A stretch of 64,000 nucleotides of DNA. Source: Tanypteryx hageni. Its lineage: Eukaryota; Arthropoda; Insecta; Odonata; Petaluridae. A model generated the notes under the pieces. It worked only from the letters and a program-made list of their open reading frames with translations. It ran no database searches and had not been told where the DNA came from. The stretch spans positions 2,170,001 to 2,234,000 of the forward strand of contig CM054115.1 in assembly GCA_028673005.1 (NCBI GenBank). The letters are read 5' to 3'. Position numbers and translations under genes: made by a program. Shown piece by piece: positions 43,124 to 54,758 of this stretch (the first letter of the stretch is position 1; the number at the start of each line of letters is the position of its first letter).

Positions 43124-43268
43124 TTGCAGAACCTAGTGGGCTCCCATCTCTGGCTTGCCTTTACCTTGATGATAAATTAAATCACTGGATACCTGAAGAT
43201 TCCACAAGGGGTTTGTATGACAGAAACCAAGTAAGCAGGGATAAGGAGACATGGCTTCAGCTTGCAAA
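43124..43268 (+). CDS. PRKDC: PRKDC (DNA-PKcs) exon c
   Basis: 145 bp: 2 bases completing the split codon from exon b (G|TT, Val), 47 codons, and 2 bases continued in exon d. Encodes AEPSGLPSLACLYLDDKLNH then WIPEDSTRG and KETWLQLAK. This fits vertebrate DNA-PKcs (GCLASLQQPVGIRLLEEAL ... VELAKLYRSIGEYD), with a more diverged linker. The in-frame TAA 12 bases beyond the predicted end shows the exon must stop by then. The donor GTTAGG is a GT but weaker than consensus. AA|A makes Lys at the junction, giving LQLAKIYQSIEEYD across the splice. Confidence 0.85.
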
Positions 43269-43566
43269 GTTAGGATAATTCATGTATTTCATAATTATAT
43301 TTTTTGCTGATTTGTTTTGTTTAATTTGTTCATTTCATTTAATTTTTCAAGTTTATCCTTAACAAATACTTCAGTGTTAATATATGTGTCACTATAAATC
43401 TTTATTTTTATTTCCTTGCAATCAATTATTATGATCCACATTGTTATTTGTATAAAAATTTGTTGAGACAAATAAGATTCTTGAAAAAGTACTCTTGCTA
43501 AAAAGTCAAGCTGATCAGGGAAGTCAGTCATGATTTTTATTTGTTCAGTTTTTACATTCTCAAATA

Positions 43567-44137
43567 CAGTAATACCCCACTATATGTGGCCCCACTATAC
43601 ATAAATTGTTTCAAATATACGTCGTTAATCAATTTAGGAATATGTTTCGTTATAAGTTGCATCGCTTTGCATATACATTGTTTGTGAAGTACTAAAAGCA
43701 AAATTTCATAAATTCCAATTGTGGTACATAAATTATTGTTATAAGAATAAAATTCTTCTATTTTTCTTTTAATTTCATGTTTATTATTATTTATATAAAT
43801 TAATTGCATTTCATTTTGCGGCCCTCTCCTTACTGAATGACCAAATATGTGTGAGCAATGTTACCTAGTAGTTTTAACATAACTTACTTATGTTAGGTGC
43901 AGCTATTTCATTCATTATTATTATTATTATTTAGCTTCATTTTGAGCAAATGCACCTTTCCTGCATTTTTTTGTAAAAATACTAATATTATAATTTCATT
44001 ACTGTGAAATATCTGCCAGAAAAGTAACCCCTACTTTTATCATTGTTCTTATGGGAAAAAAGGTTTCGCTATACGTTGTTTAATTATAAGTCACAGTTTT
44101 CAAGAATGCATTTCCGACATATAGTGGGGTATTACTA
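43567..44137. mobile_element. pogo/Tigger-type MITE
   Basis: 571 bp. Ends CAGTAATACCCCACTATAT and ATATAGTGGGGTATTACT plus one changed base, flanked by TA (43565-43566, 44138-44139). Non-coding. About 300 bp after exon c. Confidence 0.85.
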
Positions 44138-44655
44138 TACTAAGTAAGCAGAGGTATTATCTTGTTTTTAACATTCTATGCTATTTGTGAAAATTATTTC
44201 ATTCTTTCTTTTTATTTTACGTCATTCTATTATATATTACTAGTATCCCTGTTGCATCTACTCGTGCAATGATTTGTAGTTAGAATTTACAATGTAGTAG
44301 TAGTAGAAATAAAAAGGCAACCAAGGAACTGAGGAGAATTTCATTTGGTTGGAATTAGAGCTGCTGAAACTTAACGATTTTCAGAAGCTCAAACTCGCAA
44401 ACTTCTTTGTAAGGTAAAGCTCGGGTAATCAAGCTACCTGAGCTTTTTGTTAAAACTTCAATGCATGATAACACAACAGACATTTTTATTTATCAGAAAA
44501 AATTAAAAATTTTATATGTATTTAAAAAATGATAGTTTGCAGTAAATTACCTACTTAACTACAATTAACAGATGCCTGTATACCTATGTAGGAGTTACAA
44601 ATATATTGCATATAGTGTATTACAATTATAATCTACAATGTGGTACAACAAATAA
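44138..44655. other. PRKDC intron, no recognised feature
   Basis: AT-rich; nothing supported. Confidence 0.35.
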
Positions 44656-44659
44656 GTAT

Positions 44660-45040
44660 TCAATAATTAGTCTGTAAAAAATAATTTTTCAAAAAACAAA
44701 TTCTATTTATGCTTTGGTCACTTAGACTCCCTCTTTTAATAATGATTAAATTCTCAGCCAAAGAAAAGACACGTTCACTTTTTGTTGAAGTGGGCTGAGT
44801 AATTTTAAAGCACTCTAGAATGTATTTTAGTTTTGTTGGAATCATGCCAGTATTTTCATATATGTTTATCTCTTTTCCTAGTGATCTGTTCATTAAATTT
44901 TCATCCACTGTCATTGTTTTTAGATTTTTCCTATATTACTCCTCAGCAGTTCAGGAAGAGTATCACAATAAGAAGATGTTTTATTTTTCAGTGTAGCAGC
45001 TACTTTGTTTTCATCATCCGATAAATTTTTCCAATCAGAC
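44660..45040 (-). pseudogene. hAT transposase C-terminal fragment
   Basis: Minus frame 44914-44660 encodes LKYILECFKITQPTSTKSER, VFSLAENLIIIKRGSLSDQS and INRICFLKNYF, the hAT C-terminal dimerisation domain (S.R.FS.AG.II...R..L......LCFLK..). Upstream sequence to about 45040 gives broken remnants (SDDENKVAATLKNKT, YCDTLPELL). A different hAT lineage from 1-647. Confidence 0.75.
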
Positions 45041-45329
45041 TAAACTGACTGACTTACAAAAATTTTAGCTGCATGTTTTTGACAGTTTTTACAATATCAT
45101 TCTTGGAAATAATTTTCAAGAAATTGTTTGACCCTCATGATGTTTTCAGCGATTGTGAATTTTGTAAAAACTTAATTAGAGATATAATATTATTATTTCT
45201 TCTTTGGTTAATGCAGTCCTTGAACATGATTGAGATTTCTTTTGCAATAGCATTTTCTTGATTTTCCAGCATTACAAATAAAAAATTCAAAACAAAAATT
45301 TGAATCTCTGTGACTTAGTGCTTCTACTG

Positions 45330-45545
45330 CTAATTGGCTTATGAAAAATTCATCAACCACAATTCATCGACCAAAATTCACTGAATGACAATTCATTGAA
45401 AATGCAATTCATTGAAACACAATTCATCAAATCATAATTCATCGAAATGTAAATTCACCGAACCACAATTCATTGAATCATAATTCATCGAAATGTAAAT
45501 TCACTTAACCACAATTCATCAAAATTTCCAATTCACTTTTTAAAA
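45330..45545. repeat. degenerate tandem array of ~18-bp units
   Basis: Repeats of ACAATTCATCGAA-type units (AATTCATTGAAA, AATTCATCAAATC, AATTCATCGAAATGTA, AATTCACCGAACC), at least ten in a row, with alternating spacing. Confidence 0.8.
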
Positions 45546-48144
45546 ATATAAAAACAAAATTGTTAAATTATGTAATTAAATTAAAATTGTCAAATTATGT
45601 AATTAAATTAAAATTGTAAAATTAAAAGGCAATAATTATTAATTCTGTAAGTAATTAAAGTTATATTCTAATATTTGTAAAAAGTTAATTGTTAAAATGA
45701 TGGTCAAAACAATAAGCATTATATACATAACTAGTAGAAGGTGCTTGCATTCTGCAAGCATTTCACCTCACCTTCAGAAAACATTCATTTTTCTGACAGA
45801 TATTTCATCATTACAAATATTTTTAAAATTCTAATGATTTCACCTCTGCAGCGATTTTTGTCTCTCTCTTATGTAAAAATAATAGATTAAAACAATCCCC
45901 AAACTTTGCAATTTCAGTATTTTACACTTTCTCCATTATGGGGTACTATTGCTACACATTTTTGCCAAATGTTAAAGTTGTAACTCTTCTAGAAGTGAAA
46001 TAACATTTATCTAATTGTTAAAATTTAAATAATTTGTAATGGCCGCAATAAAGTTTCATGGATACATTGAAATGTATATTCGTTTTTATAGATTAAACTC
46101 TAAATAACATAAAACTTTCAGCTTTCTAACTCACCCCGTAGTATCTAAACATATATCTATTTGTTTAAACTTGAAGAATTTTTAACTGCCAAACAAATTA
46201 AAATATCAAAATTTCTATAATCCCTATTTCGTTTTTTTACAAACACTACCTCTAAAAAAAATTTCAGCTCCATAGCACATTTGGTAATACATAAACCTCA
46301 AAAATATGTTTAAACAATTTCTAATTATTAGTGGTCGAATTTCTTAACTTTTTCAAAATTTCATTTTTTTCTATGTATAATTTTCTGAAAAATGATTTTA
46401 AAAACTCGAACCTACAGCATATAGTTTCCAAGATAAAATTTATTAAACTTTAAAGTAAAATGGGGTTAAAACAACCCTAAAAAATTAACAGTTTTGAAAT
46501 TTTCTATTTTTATAGTTGGTTATGAGAAAAATTCTATAGACCTGCAAAATTTCAGCTTCCTAAACCTATTAGATTGGTCTACACCCTGGGATAACTTTTT
46601 CCCATGCTAACATATGGTAGATATTCCGGGGCATCTGGAGTCGAACCTAGGACACTGTAAGCAAAAGTAACAACAATTCTCAATAGATATTCCGGCCGTC
46701 TAGCAACACTGAAAATTTCATTTTTCTAGCTTATGGGCAAGTGCCCAAAATTAATTTACAAAAATGGCGCAATGCTTTTCTTATGGGAAAAAACACAATT
46801 TTCGGAATTTCTGGAGTAAACTCTTGTCACTTAGGTAAGAATTCATATTTTATCTGTAGGTTTCTTCATCATATCTACAAAAACTGAAACTTTCAGCTCT
46901 CCAGCTCTAGTAGTTTGGGCTGGACATTAGTATCCTCCTCTATGTTATATGTTATCATTATATATCTACATTTCTTACAGAGGAGGATATATATAACATA
47001 CTAGTAGAAGGTGCTTGCATACTGCAAGCATTTCATCTCTTCTTAGGAAACATTAATTTTTCAGTGAGATATTTCATCATGGTAAATATTTCTTTAATTC
47101 ATAAAATTTCTCCTCTGCACCGATTTTCGTTTTTTCTTTATGGACAAATAATAGAGTAAAACAATCACAAATTTTTACAATTTTAGGAATATTATAAATT
47201 TTTCACATGGGGTTAATAATGAGACACATTTCTGCCAAATTTTAAATTTGTAGCACATTTAGAAGTAAAATAACATTTATCATATTGTTTAAATTTAAAT
47301 AATTTTTAACGGTCGCAATAAAAATTTCATGAAAACACTGACATGTTTGTTCGTTTCTATGGACTAAACTCTAAATAACTTTAAAATTTCAGCTCTCTAA
47401 CTTGCCCCGTAGTATCTAAACATTTACATAATTGTTTAAACTTGAAGAATTTTTAACTGCCAAATAATTACAAATTTTGTATTATCCCTATTTCGTTTTT
47501 TTAAGAATTCTACCTATAAAAAAAAATTTCTACTCCGTAGCACATGCGGAAATACATAAACCTTGAAAATTGGTTTAAACAATTGCGAAATTTTAGCGGC
47601 CACATTGTCGCACTTTTTCAAGATTTTCGTTTTTTTCTAGTCTGTTTTGCACAAAATCCTACCTATGAAAAAAATTTTGAATCTCCAGCACATCTTGAAG
47701 TGCCTAAACATTAGTATCCTCCTATATGTTATCATTCTATATAGACTTTCCTTACAGAGGAGGAGGAGGATATAACATACTAGTAGAAGGTGCATGCATA
47801 CTGCAAGCATTTCATCTCACCTTGAAAAAACATTAATTTTTCAGACAGATATTTCATCATTACAAATATTCTATTAATTCTAAAGATTTCACCTCCGCAG
47901 TGATTTTCGTTTTTCCCACATGTAAAAATGATAGTTTAAAATAATCCCCAAATGTTGCAATTTTAAAATTTTACACATTCTCCATTATGGGGTACTAATG
48001 CTACACATTTTAGCCAAATTTTAAAGTTGTAGCACTTCTAGAAGTAAAATAATATTTTTCAAATTGTTTAAATTTAAATAATTTTTAACGGCCGCCGCAA
48101 TTCATATATGGGGAGATTAAAATGTTTATTTGTGCAAATTCACT

Positions 48145-51100
48145 CATCATCATCATCATGCTTCTGTCCGAAGACAGGTTTTAACTGAATCGCTGCCTCC
48201 ATTTCTCTCTCTCCCTAGAAGCCTCTTTTATACCTCTATAAGTATTATATCCCTGCTTTATATTATCTAATATTCCTATTCTTTTTCTCCCTCTTCCTCT
48301 TCTTCCACTTATTTTTCCTTCTAAGATCGTCCTTTGTAAACACTGTCTTCTCAATATATGCCCTATCCAATTTGCTTTTCTTTTCCTGATTGTTTTTATT
48401 AGCGTCCTTTCTTCTCCAACCATTTCTAATACTTCTTCGTTTCTCTTCCTCTCTGTCCATTTCACTTTCATCATTCTTCTCCATACCCACATCTCAAAAC
48501 TTTCTAAATATTTTTCCTCCTTTCTCCTTACCGTCCACGTCTCTGCACCATAAAGAGCTATGCTCCATATGTAGCATTTTGCTAATTTCTTCCTTGTTTC
48601 TAAATTTATTTTCTTGCTTGTGAGAAGCTCCTTCTTCTCGTTAAATGCTGCTTTTGCCATAGCAATCCTACTTCTGATGTCCTGTGTACTACTTCCATCC
48701 TGTGCTAAAATACTGCCGAGATATTTGAAACTTCTTACTTGTTCCAATTTTTGGCCATTTACCATTATATTTAATTCTTTATGTTCCTTTGAAACCACCA
48801 TGACTTTCGTTTTTTCTGTATTGATCTTCATTCCATATTGTTGGCCAACCTCCACTAGTCTGTCTGTCATCCTCTGAAGCTCTTTCTCACCTTCTGCTAT
48901 TAAGCCCTGATCATCTGCGTATTTAATGGTGGTAATACTTTCACCTCCTATCTTAAATCCTTTCTCTTCCATCAACGCTTCTTCTGTTATTGTTTCTGCA
49001 TAAATATTAAATATCGCTGGTGAAATAGGACAACCCTGCCTCACTCCCCTCCCTATTGAAGTACTTTCTGTTTCTTCTCCTTCAACCCTGACTCTAATCT
49101 TTTGATCAAAGTAAAGGTTTTTAAGCAGTCTTTTATCTTTCCAATCTATTCCTATTTTGTTTAAAATACCCAGCATTTTATCCCATTTCACTCGGTCAAA
49201 AGCTTTCTCCCAATCTACAAAATAAAATACATACCTTTATTGACTTCTAGCGCTCTTTCTGTCATCATCCTCATACATCCTATAGCATCTCTAGTCCCCC
49301 TTCCTCTTCTAAAACCAAACTGATTATCTTGCAGCTCCTTTTCTATTTTACATTCAATTCTTTTGGGTATTATTCTGGTTAGAACTTTAGCTGTATGAGA
49401 AATTAAACTAATAGTTCTGTAATCCTTACAACATTTTGCATTGTTCTTTTTCTCCAGTGGTACCATAACAACATCCAAAAAATCTTCAGGCCATATGCCA
49501 GTATCATATACTTGGTTAAAAAATATTGTGAGTTGCTTAACTGCTTTAGACCCTAAAACCTTGAGAACGTCCACGGGTATATCATCACTCCCAACAGCCT
49601 TCCTTCTTTTCATGTCATCAATTGCTCTTTTAACTTCAGACTCGAGAATACTTGGTCCTAGCTGATCTTCTTCCACATCCTCTTCTTCATTTAATTCAAT
49701 ATTTCTTGGCTTTCCTTCTTTGTCATACAGAACCTCAATGTATTCTTTCCAGACATTCTTTACATTGTCTGGCTCCGATACTATTTTACCACTTTTGTTC
49801 ATGATTCCTTTACGTCCTATCTTTCTTGCTTTTTTCTTGAATAGTTCCCTTGCTTTGCTATACATGAGGTCTGTTCTACAAATTCTTTCACATTCGACAA
49901 TCTCCTCGCATTTTTCATTTATCCACTGTTCTCTTGCTTTATCTGTTTCCCTTCTTAAAGCATTATTTAACTCCTTGTACTTTCTTTGGCCTTCTTCAGT
50001 GTTTATGTTCTTCCACTTTCTCCGCTCTTCCATTTTTTGCAGCATGGCTGCTGTGATCCAGGGTTTTTTGTTTCTTTCACCCGTTATCTTTTCTACCTTC
50101 TTTTCCATTACATCTTTAATGTTGCTATGGATGTATCTCCACTCCTCGTCTACATTCTTCCTATTTTCTTCAGCTCTCTCCCCCAACCTTTCCTCCAGCT
50201 CAGTCATGATAGCCTCCTTGTTTTTAAGGAGTTCCTCTAAGGTCCATTTCTTGTTAACTCTTATGTTTCTCTTAACGCTCTTCAGTCTACATTGTATATT
50301 TGCCACCAAAATGTTGTGGTCAGAATCGATATCTGCCCCTGGTAGTGTTTTCACATTTTTAATGCTATTTCTAAATCTTTCATTGACTAGTATGTAATCT
50401 ATCTGGTATCGTCTCTGGTCTCCTGGGCTTCTCCATGTGTAAAGTCTCCGCTGGTGATGCTTAAACCATGTATTAGTTACAATTAATCTATTTCTATGGC
50501 AGAATTCCACAAGTTTATCCCCTCTTTCATTTCTCTTCCCTAGTCCATATTTTCCCACTATGTTATCTTCCTGTCCCTCTCCGACTACACTGTTCCAATC
50601 TCCCATTACTATGGTGGTGATCCTTCCTTTTCCCTCCTCCTCCAATATCTCCATAATCTGTTCATAGATTTCATCTACTTCGTCGTCGCCAGCATTAGTT
50701 GTTGGCATATACACTTGAATTATAAGCATTTCCACTGGCTCCATCTGGAGTTTTACGGCTATTAATCTATCATTAACTGTCACTACCTTACTAATTCTTT
50801 CAGCTATCTCTTTTCTCATTATAATCCCCACTCCCCTTTCCTTTTTCTCCCCTCCCGAGTAAATAATCTTAAATTCATCTGAATTTATCTCACCTTCTCC
50901 TTCCCACCGAACTTCACAAAGACCTACTATACCTACATTATTCCTTCTCATTTCCCTTTTTAAGTTCTCTAGTTTACCCCCTGAATTCATAGTCCTAACA
51001 TTCCATGTGCCTATTTTTAATTTCTCACTACTTCTTTCTTATTAATCTTACATTTCCTCTGTGCATCCCCTAGGGTAGTCCCCACCCGGAGATCCGATTG

Positions 51101-51476
51101 GGGGACTATTTTACCTCCGGAATATTTTACCCCAGAAAGATCCATAGAGGTATTTTCAGCTTTTCAGCCTATCATGGGAAATATAATGAGGTAGTTTCCC
51201 CTTGCTTTCCTCATCGCAGTTTCACAGAGTGATTACCCCTCTGTAGCTGTTCAGATCCACATGATCACCACCTACAGAGGTACTGTGCAAGCTGCTGCCC
51301 TTGCACAGGGGGATGTAAAAACCCCAAGACTGCTTCTTAGTCTGACTCTTCCCCTCAGACCTTTCCGGCTTGGATGGTCCTACCAGGAGAATTATCTCCC
51401 GCCGGCATAGCTCTTTGGTTCGTAAGAGTACACAAACCCTCCCACCTCTGTAAGGTTATGCAGTCCTTAGGGAGGG
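48145..51476 (-). mobile_element. RTE-type LINE with 11-bp target duplication, near full length
   Basis: GCAAATTCACT occurs at both edges (48134-48144, 51477-51487). The 3' end is a short (ATG)n tail, read as CATCATCATCATCATG on the plus strand, as in RTE elements. Length 3.33 kb matches RTE. The 5' region 50991-51476 is untranslated. One frameshift in the ORF. It sits in the third Helitron-like unit, whose sequence resumes cleanly afterwards. Confidence 0.92.
48181..50990 (-). pseudogene. RTE ORF: AP endonuclease and reverse transcriptase, one frameshift
   Basis: Starts MNSGGKLENLKREMRRNNVG at 50990. The endonuclease covers about residues 1-225: GLCEVRWEGEGE, IVMGDWNSVVGEG and DSDHNILVANIQ carry the metal and active-site residues. 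The linker is rich in Lys/Glu. The RT begins around residue 470: MKRRKAVGSDDIPVDVLK, VMVPLEKKNNAKCCKDYRTI and DNQFGFRRGRGTRDAI. At about 49218 a 1-base shift ends the first frame just before the DWEKAFDRV block. The second frame (49191-48181) resumes with MKWDKMLGILNKIG, GVRQGCPISPAIFNIYAE, the catalytic IKYADDQGLIAEG and a WIGHILRR tail. Otherwise intact. Many animal genes annotated craniofacial development protein 2-like are this endonuclease. Confidence 0.92.
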
Positions 51477-51907
51477 GCAAATTCACTACTCTGTAAATAA
51501 TTTGAAAATTTCAGCTTCCTAGCTCATTCCGTAGTACCTAAACAGTTATCTATTTGTTTAAACTTGAAGAATTTTTAACTGCCAAACAAATTAAAATATC
51601 AAAATTTGTATAATCCCTATTTCGTTTTTTTTTAAGAATTCTAGTAATAAAAAAAAAAATTTCAACTCTGTAGTACATGCGGAAATACATAAACCTTGAA
51701 AATTTGTTTAAACAATTGCGAATTTTTAGCGGTGGCATTGTTGCATTTTTTCAAGATTTTCGTTTTTTATAGTCGGTTTTGCACAAAGGCCTAGCTATGA
51801 AAAAAATTTCGAATCTCCAGCTCTTCTGGAAGTGCCTAAACATTAGTATCCTCCTATATCCTCCTCCTCTGTAAGAGTCGTCGATATATAATTATAACAG
51901 GAGGATA

Positions 51908-52341
51908 CTGGGTTGGCGAGGCCACAGGGATGTCGAAGTGACACACGTAAAAGAACACTAAAACACAGAAACATCACAAACATAGAAGCTTTCGGAATTA
52001 TTCCTTCATCAGCTACAGAGAGAGAACTGATGCCGGTGACACTGGGTGGAGGCATGGGGGTGGAAGGGTAGTACGGAAAGGTAGAGGATTGGAGGATGCG
52101 GAGTGGGTTGGGGATTTGTAGGGTGTTGGGAGAAGACAGAAAGTGAGTGAAAAGCTATCGAAGGTTGAGGCCAGGGGGAGTGAAGTAGTTTAGGAGATGG
52201 ATATGCGAAAGCTCCCACTGACGGAGTTTCTGTGTTTTAGTGTTCTTTTAAGTGTGTCGTTTCGACATCCCCGGGGCCTCGCCAACCTGAAGTCGTCTGA
52301 TTGGTGAGTGTTCACTGGGTTTCCTCATCCCAACACCTTGT

Positions 52342-52345
<4 letters not shown>
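51908..52345. mobile_element. PLE family 1 terminal repeats in two orientations
   Basis: 51908-52222 is a minus copy: terminal repeat, hammerhead-like motif at 51982-52012, 3' untranslated region, and coding tail ending SFTPPGLNLR-like at 52160-52222. 52223-52345 is a plus terminal repeat beginning GTTTCTGTGTTTTAGTG. The minus copy has lost most of its coding region. Confidence 0.85.

Positions 52346-52391
<46 letters not shown>
52345..52391. repeat. (TA)n tract between PLE families 1 and 2
   Basis: About 23 TA units. Confidence 0.9.
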
Positions 52392-52394
<3 letters not shown>

Positions 52395-53870
52395 CTAAAG
52401 GAAAAGAAAAGGTAGTGATGAGGGTGGCAACAAGGTGTTGAGGGAAGCCCAGCGGACACTCACCAAGTTGAGGACCAGGCTGCTGGGGGCGTCGAAGAGA
52501 CACGTAAAAGACACGAACACAAAAACACACGCAAGCTTATCGGGCCTATGCCCTTCTTCAGCGAAAGAGCAATGTAAAGTGAAACACTGGGCGGGGAATG
52601 ACAGGGTGATGTGGGAAGGTTGATGATTGGAGGAGGTGGGGAGTAGGAGGGGTGGATAGCCAATAAAGAGGGAGTGTGATGAGGTAGAGTGCGAATAGTT
52701 ACAAAGTAACAAGAAGACATTGTAAGGGGGCTAATAGGGTTAGCGGAGGTTGAGGCCAGGCGGAGAGAAAGAGTCAAGAAGATGGATATGTGCTAGTTCC
52801 CAGTGTCGGAGAAGGGGGGCAGGAGTGTCATAGGGTAAAGCGCGAATAATCCTAACATTGTAGCAACTATTAAAGGGAACATTGTGGGTATTAGCATGTA
52901 ATGCAACTGGGAGAAACGCTATTCCGGTGACCGTTCATTTGGATGTTTAACGGATTGCTGGTGAGGCCTACGTAAAACGCGGGACAAAGGGTGCAGGTAA
53001 GGAGGTAAATGACGTTACGGGTGGTGCAGTTGCTTCTGGAGGTGATGGGGTAGGTGATGTTGGTGGAGGGACTCGAGAAAGAAGATGATGGTAGGTGGAT
53101 AGGGCAAGTGAGGCAGCGAGGTTTTCCGCAGGGGTGGGAGCCTATTGCAAGAAGCATGGTAGAAGTGGGAAGTTCCTTCCTCCACAAGATATTTCCCAAA
53201 TTTGGGGGCCGGCGGAAGGAGAGGAGCGGAGGATTGGCAAAAAGGTTGATAAAGAGGGACTGATGGGAGGAAGAGGTAAGAATTGGGTGGGCAGCATGAA
53301 GGATTGTTTTGAGAGCTTCGTGGATACCAGGATGGAAAAGTGTCGTAAGAGTGAGTGGAGGGGTAGATGCAGGAATAGTGGGTGTGTGAGGATGAGATCC
53401 ATTGTGGGTAGGCGTCATCGCCCTATGGATCTGTTCGCGGACCAAGACTGGAGGGTAACCACGTTTGAGAAGAGCATCCTCGAGGACAGAGTAATACTCG
53501 AGAAGGGATGCTCTATCGGAACAAAGCCTCCATCCTCGACGAGCAAGGGCATAGGGGATAGAGGTTTTGGTATGAAGGGGATGGCAGCTATCAAAGTGGA
53601 GGTATTGGAGGCTGTTGGTGGGTTTGATGCGAACACAGGTGCGGATTTGGCTGTCTTGAAGGTAAAGATCGACATCCAGGAATGTGATGTGGGAGGTAGA
53701 GGATTGGTGGGTGAAGGACAGTGAAGGATGGGAGGAGAGACGTGAGAGAAAGGAAAGGAGAGAGTCAGGTCCATGCGTCCAAATGAGGAAGACATCGTCG
53801 ATGTATCTCAGCCACAAAAGTGGTCTGAGTAGAACGTTGAGGAAGAGTCTTTCCCATTCTCCAAGGTAGA
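52392..53870 (-). mobile_element. PLE family 2, 5' truncated copy
   Basis: Minus strand. The terminal repeat with hammerhead-like block is at 52400-52570, the C-terminal coding end SFSPPGLNLR at about 52750, and the main frame 53817-52891 starts at the catalytic LWLRYIDDVFLIWTHG. It runs through FLDVDLYLQDSQIRTCVRI, CGKPRCLTCPIHLPSSSF and NVIYLLTCTLCPAFYVG with LTSNPLNIQMNGHRNSVS (GIY-YIG). A small deletion near 52912 shifts the frame for the last ~50 residues. Missing everything before RT motif C; the truncation point abuts (TA)n. Confidence 0.88.

Positions 53871-53919
<49 letters not shown>
53871..53919. repeat. (TA)n tract at the truncated end of the PLE family 2 copy
   Basis: About 24 TA units, directly after the PLE's 5' truncation point. 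Confidence 0.9.
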
Positions 53920-53921
<2 letters not shown>

Positions 53922-54045
53922 CAAACCCTCCTCCTTTGTATTGTTTGTATTTTTCCTTGACTTTTTACCTCCTTTCTTCATTCCCCCCCTTTTTTCCTGT
54001 CTCTAATTTTTTAACATTATGGTTAATGAGTTAAATTCTCATTTA
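53920..54045. other. short unassigned spacer
   Basis: T- and C-rich sequence between a PLE and the RTE fragment. Confidence 0.4.
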
Positions 54046-54690
54046 TCAGTGGTACCATATCATCTAAAAAATCTTCAGGCCATATGCCAGTATCATGTAC
54101 ATGTTTAAAGAAATTTATGAGTTGCTTAGCTGCTTTCGCCACCAAAACCTTAAGAACGTCCACTGGTATATCATCACTCCCAACAGCCTTCCTTCTTTTC
54201 ATGTCATCAATTGCTCTTTTAACTTCAGACTAGAGAATACTTGGTCCAAGCTGGTCTTTTTCTACATCCTCTTTTTCATCTAATTCAATATTTTCTTGCT
54301 TGCCTTCTTTGTCATACATCACCTCAATGTATTTTTTCCAGACACTCTTTACATTGTCTGGCTTCATGATTATTATACCACTTTTGTTCATGATTCCTTT
54401 TGTCCTATCTTTCTTGCCTTTTTCTTGAATAGTTCCCATGATTTACTATAAATGAAGTATTTTCTACAAATTCTTTCACACTCGACTATTTCCTCGCATT
54501 TCTCATTTATCCACTGTTCTCTGGCTTTATCTGTTTCCCTTCCTAAAGCATTATTTAACTCCTTGTACTTTCTTTGGCCTTCTTCAGTGTTTATCTTCTT
54601 CCACTTTCTCCTCTCTTCCATTTTTTGCAGCATGGCTGCTGTGACCCACCAATTTTGTTTCTTTCACTTGTTATCTTTCCTACCTTCTTT
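54046..54690 (-). pseudogene. RTE LINE fragment next to a PRKDC exon
   Basis: Minus strand. Frames 54633-54388 and 54439-54230 encode MLQKMEERRKWKKINTEEGQ, NALGRETDKAREQWINEKCE and VWKKYIEVMYDKEGKQ, close to the linker of the full RTE at 48-51 kb (about 90 percent at nucleotide level by eye). Continues broken to DMKRRKAVGSDDIPVDVLK and IWPEDFLDD at about 54060. Truncated at both ends and interrupted by at least two changes. Its edge is about 70 bp upstream of exon d. Confidence 0.88.
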
Positions 54691-54758
54691 ATTTTATTTA
54701 TTTTATAAAAGGGCAAAAATAAATTGTTTAAGATTAAATTTTCTTCTTCTATCTCCAG

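Larger units (their letters stand above)
45731..51905 (-). mobile_element. head-to-tail array of three Helitron-like units
   Basis: Minus strand. Each unit begins TCCTCCTCTGTAAG and ends with hairpin TGCTTGCAGTATGCAAGCA, then CCTTCTACTAG; host A precedes TC and T follows CTAG. Units: 45731-46987, 47001-47770 and 47780-about 51905, the last containing a 3.3-kb LINE. Spacers are TATATATAACATA and TATAACATA. These ends match the Helitron rule A|TC...CTAG|T. The units share TTTCAGCTC-type blocks but carry no Rep/helicase gene, so they would be non-autonomous. The start of the third unit's left end is broken by a PLE. Confidence 0.65.

Noticed and set aside
45330..45545. CRISPR-like array
   Set aside because: Units are short, imperfect and without unique spacers; eukaryotic context.
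49441..50397. Plus-strand frames of up to 225 codons rich in Phe, Leu and Ser
   Set aside because: Antisense shadow of the RTE ORF.
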